A DNA stretch of 35,195 nucleotides from JBCCTX01 sp964652565 (GTDB lineage Bacteria; Bacteroidota; Bacteroidia; J057): assembly GCA_964652565.1 (NCBI GenBank), contig CAZZEC010000052.1:1-35195 (forward strand), read 5' to 3'. Position 1 is the first letter of the stretch; each line of letters starts with the position of its first letter. This document shows, piece after piece, positions 34,101 to 35,195 of this stretch. The notes under the pieces were generated by a model. The model saw nothing but the letters and a program-made list of their open reading frames with translations. It had not been told where the DNA came from and did not search any database. The position numbers were made by a program, and so were the translations under genes.

Positions 34101-35195
34101 TGGCTGATATACTATTACAATCTCTGATATTTCTTCCTTTAGTAGGTGCGCTGTTGATTCTTGCATTTCGAAGCGAGCAATCTTCTAAAACACTGGCATT
34201 GGTTTTTTCTGTGCTTCCCTTTTTGGCAAGCCTATGGTTATATTTCGATTATACCGCGCAGGTTGCTGCTGGAAATATGGTACAGGATGGATATGTATAC
34301 TTCATCAATATTCCTTGGTTTACAACCAATGGATTTGATATCAACTATACACTCGCCGTTGATGGTATATCTATTTATCTCGTGCTACTATCGACGCTTA
34401 TTTTTCCTCTCACCATATATTTTTCATGGGGTTCCATTGAAAAGCACCATATCGCCTATTACTCGTTGATGCTACTGCTAGAAACGGGGATTATTGGGTT
34501 CTTCCTGGCATTGGATATGCTGTTGTTTTATATTTTCTTCGAGATGGTATTGATTCCCATGTACTTTCTCATTGGTATTTGGGGAGGAAAGGAAAGAATC
34601 TATGCTTCGCTGAAATTTTTCCTCTATACATTGGTGGGATCTCTGTTAATGCTTATTGCTATTATCTATCTGGGAATCAGCGTTCCAGGTTATTCTTTCA
34701 CTTCTTCGTATATCACCATATTACAAGAATCGGTCATTTCTCCAGATGTTCAGCCTTGGTTGTTCTGGGCATTTACACTCAGTTTTGCAATCAAAATACC
34801 CCTTTTTCCTGTACATACCTGGCTTCCTGATGCTCATACCCAAGCACCCACTGCGGGCTCTGTGATACTTGCCGGAGTATTATTGAAAATGGGAACCTAT
34901 GGATTGATACGCTTTTGTTTACCACTTTTCCCACAAGCTTCTATCCAATTTGCACCACTCATCTCTGGTCTTGCAGTGATTGGAATCATCTATGGAGCTA
35001 TGGCAGCCATGGTCCAAAAGGATATCAAGAAACTCGTTGCTTATTCTTCCGTCTCCCACTTGGGATTCATCGTGTTAGGTATTTTTGCTTTTACTGAGGA
35101 AGGAATGAGTGGAGCAATCATACAGATGGTTAATCATGGTATTGCTACGGGAGCATTATTCTTGCTCGTTGGGATGATTTACGATCGCAGACATA
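34101..35195 (+). CDS. nuoM: NADH-quinone oxidoreductase subunit M, cut by right window edge
   Basis: 365 codons visible, no stop. Begins at GTG (34101-34103): an in-frame TAA stands at 34092-34094 and no earlier start is possible. Antiporter-like proton-pumping subunit of complex I; E148 in FFEMVLIPMYF, K232 in AIKIPLFPVHTWLPDAH and K263 in LLKMGTYGL are the conserved membrane charges, and QAPTAGSVILAGVLLKMG is typical of NuoM. About ten membrane helices are visible. It is preceded by a repeat-rich spacer and a divergent thiolase instead of nuoL, so here it starts its own transcript; nuoN is 12 kb away on the other strand. Confidence 0.95.

Overview
The window looks like chromosomal DNA of a Bacteroidetes bacterium, probably a marine or soil Cytophagales-type lineage. 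Genus is not determinable by eye. The evidence is low GC, intergenic regions without clear Shine-Dalgarno sequences, a TAnnTTTG-type promoter before nuoM, a PorV/PorQ-family outer membrane protein, and many lipoproteins and outer membrane barrels. Two runs of exactly 100 N (10902-11001 and 12860-12959) are scaffold gaps of unknown true length.

Left part (1-12075, all minus strand). Read in transcription order: a GT39/PMT-type glycosyltransferase, leuS, mcrB-mcrC (a modification-dependent, type IV restriction system), a mutarotase-symporter fusion that joins a NanM-like kelch domain to a sodium:solute symporter, nanA (sialic acid lyase), and an MscS-type channel cut by the left edge. Spacers are mostly under 40 bp, and the two nan genes overlap by 4 bp. 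The nan pair imports, anomerises and cleaves sialic acid.

Middle (12192-17216). This is a tryptophan/kynurenine island: kynB (+), a lipoprotein N-acyl-D-amino-acid deacylase (+), a TrpB2-type tryptophan synthase beta chain (-) and kynU (+). KynB and KynU convert N-formylkynurenine to anthranilate and alanine. The dioxygenase that would feed them is not in the window.

17239-22059 (minus): nuoN, then an unrecognised outer membrane barrel, then an Amidase_3-family cell wall hydrolase that starts 5 bp after the barrel stop. 22366-26105: a NeuD/PglD-like acyltransferase (+), then on the minus strand a small secreted protein, a lipoprotein sulfatase and an HPD-containing J-domain-like protein.

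26675-32131 (plus): a PorV/PorQ-type protein, clpP-clpX with overlapping ends, an unknown lipoprotein, and an RmlD-like reductase sharing one base with it. A thiolase (minus) converges on these across a strong hairpin. The right edge cuts nuoM (plus, GTG start), which is detached from nuoN and on the other strand.

The most unusual non-coding content is a palindromic repeat of about 210-220 bp present twice in the same orientation (26224-26447 and 33658-33885). Each copy lies about 215-230 bp before a plus-strand gene (porV-like and nuoM). A separate REP/MITE-like element of about 100 bp lies at 33491-33590. No CRISPR array, tRNA, rRNA or transposase was seen. I found no clearly new multi-gene system. 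The best candidates for something undescribed are the duplicated palindromic element, the barrel-amidase pair and the tryptophan island.
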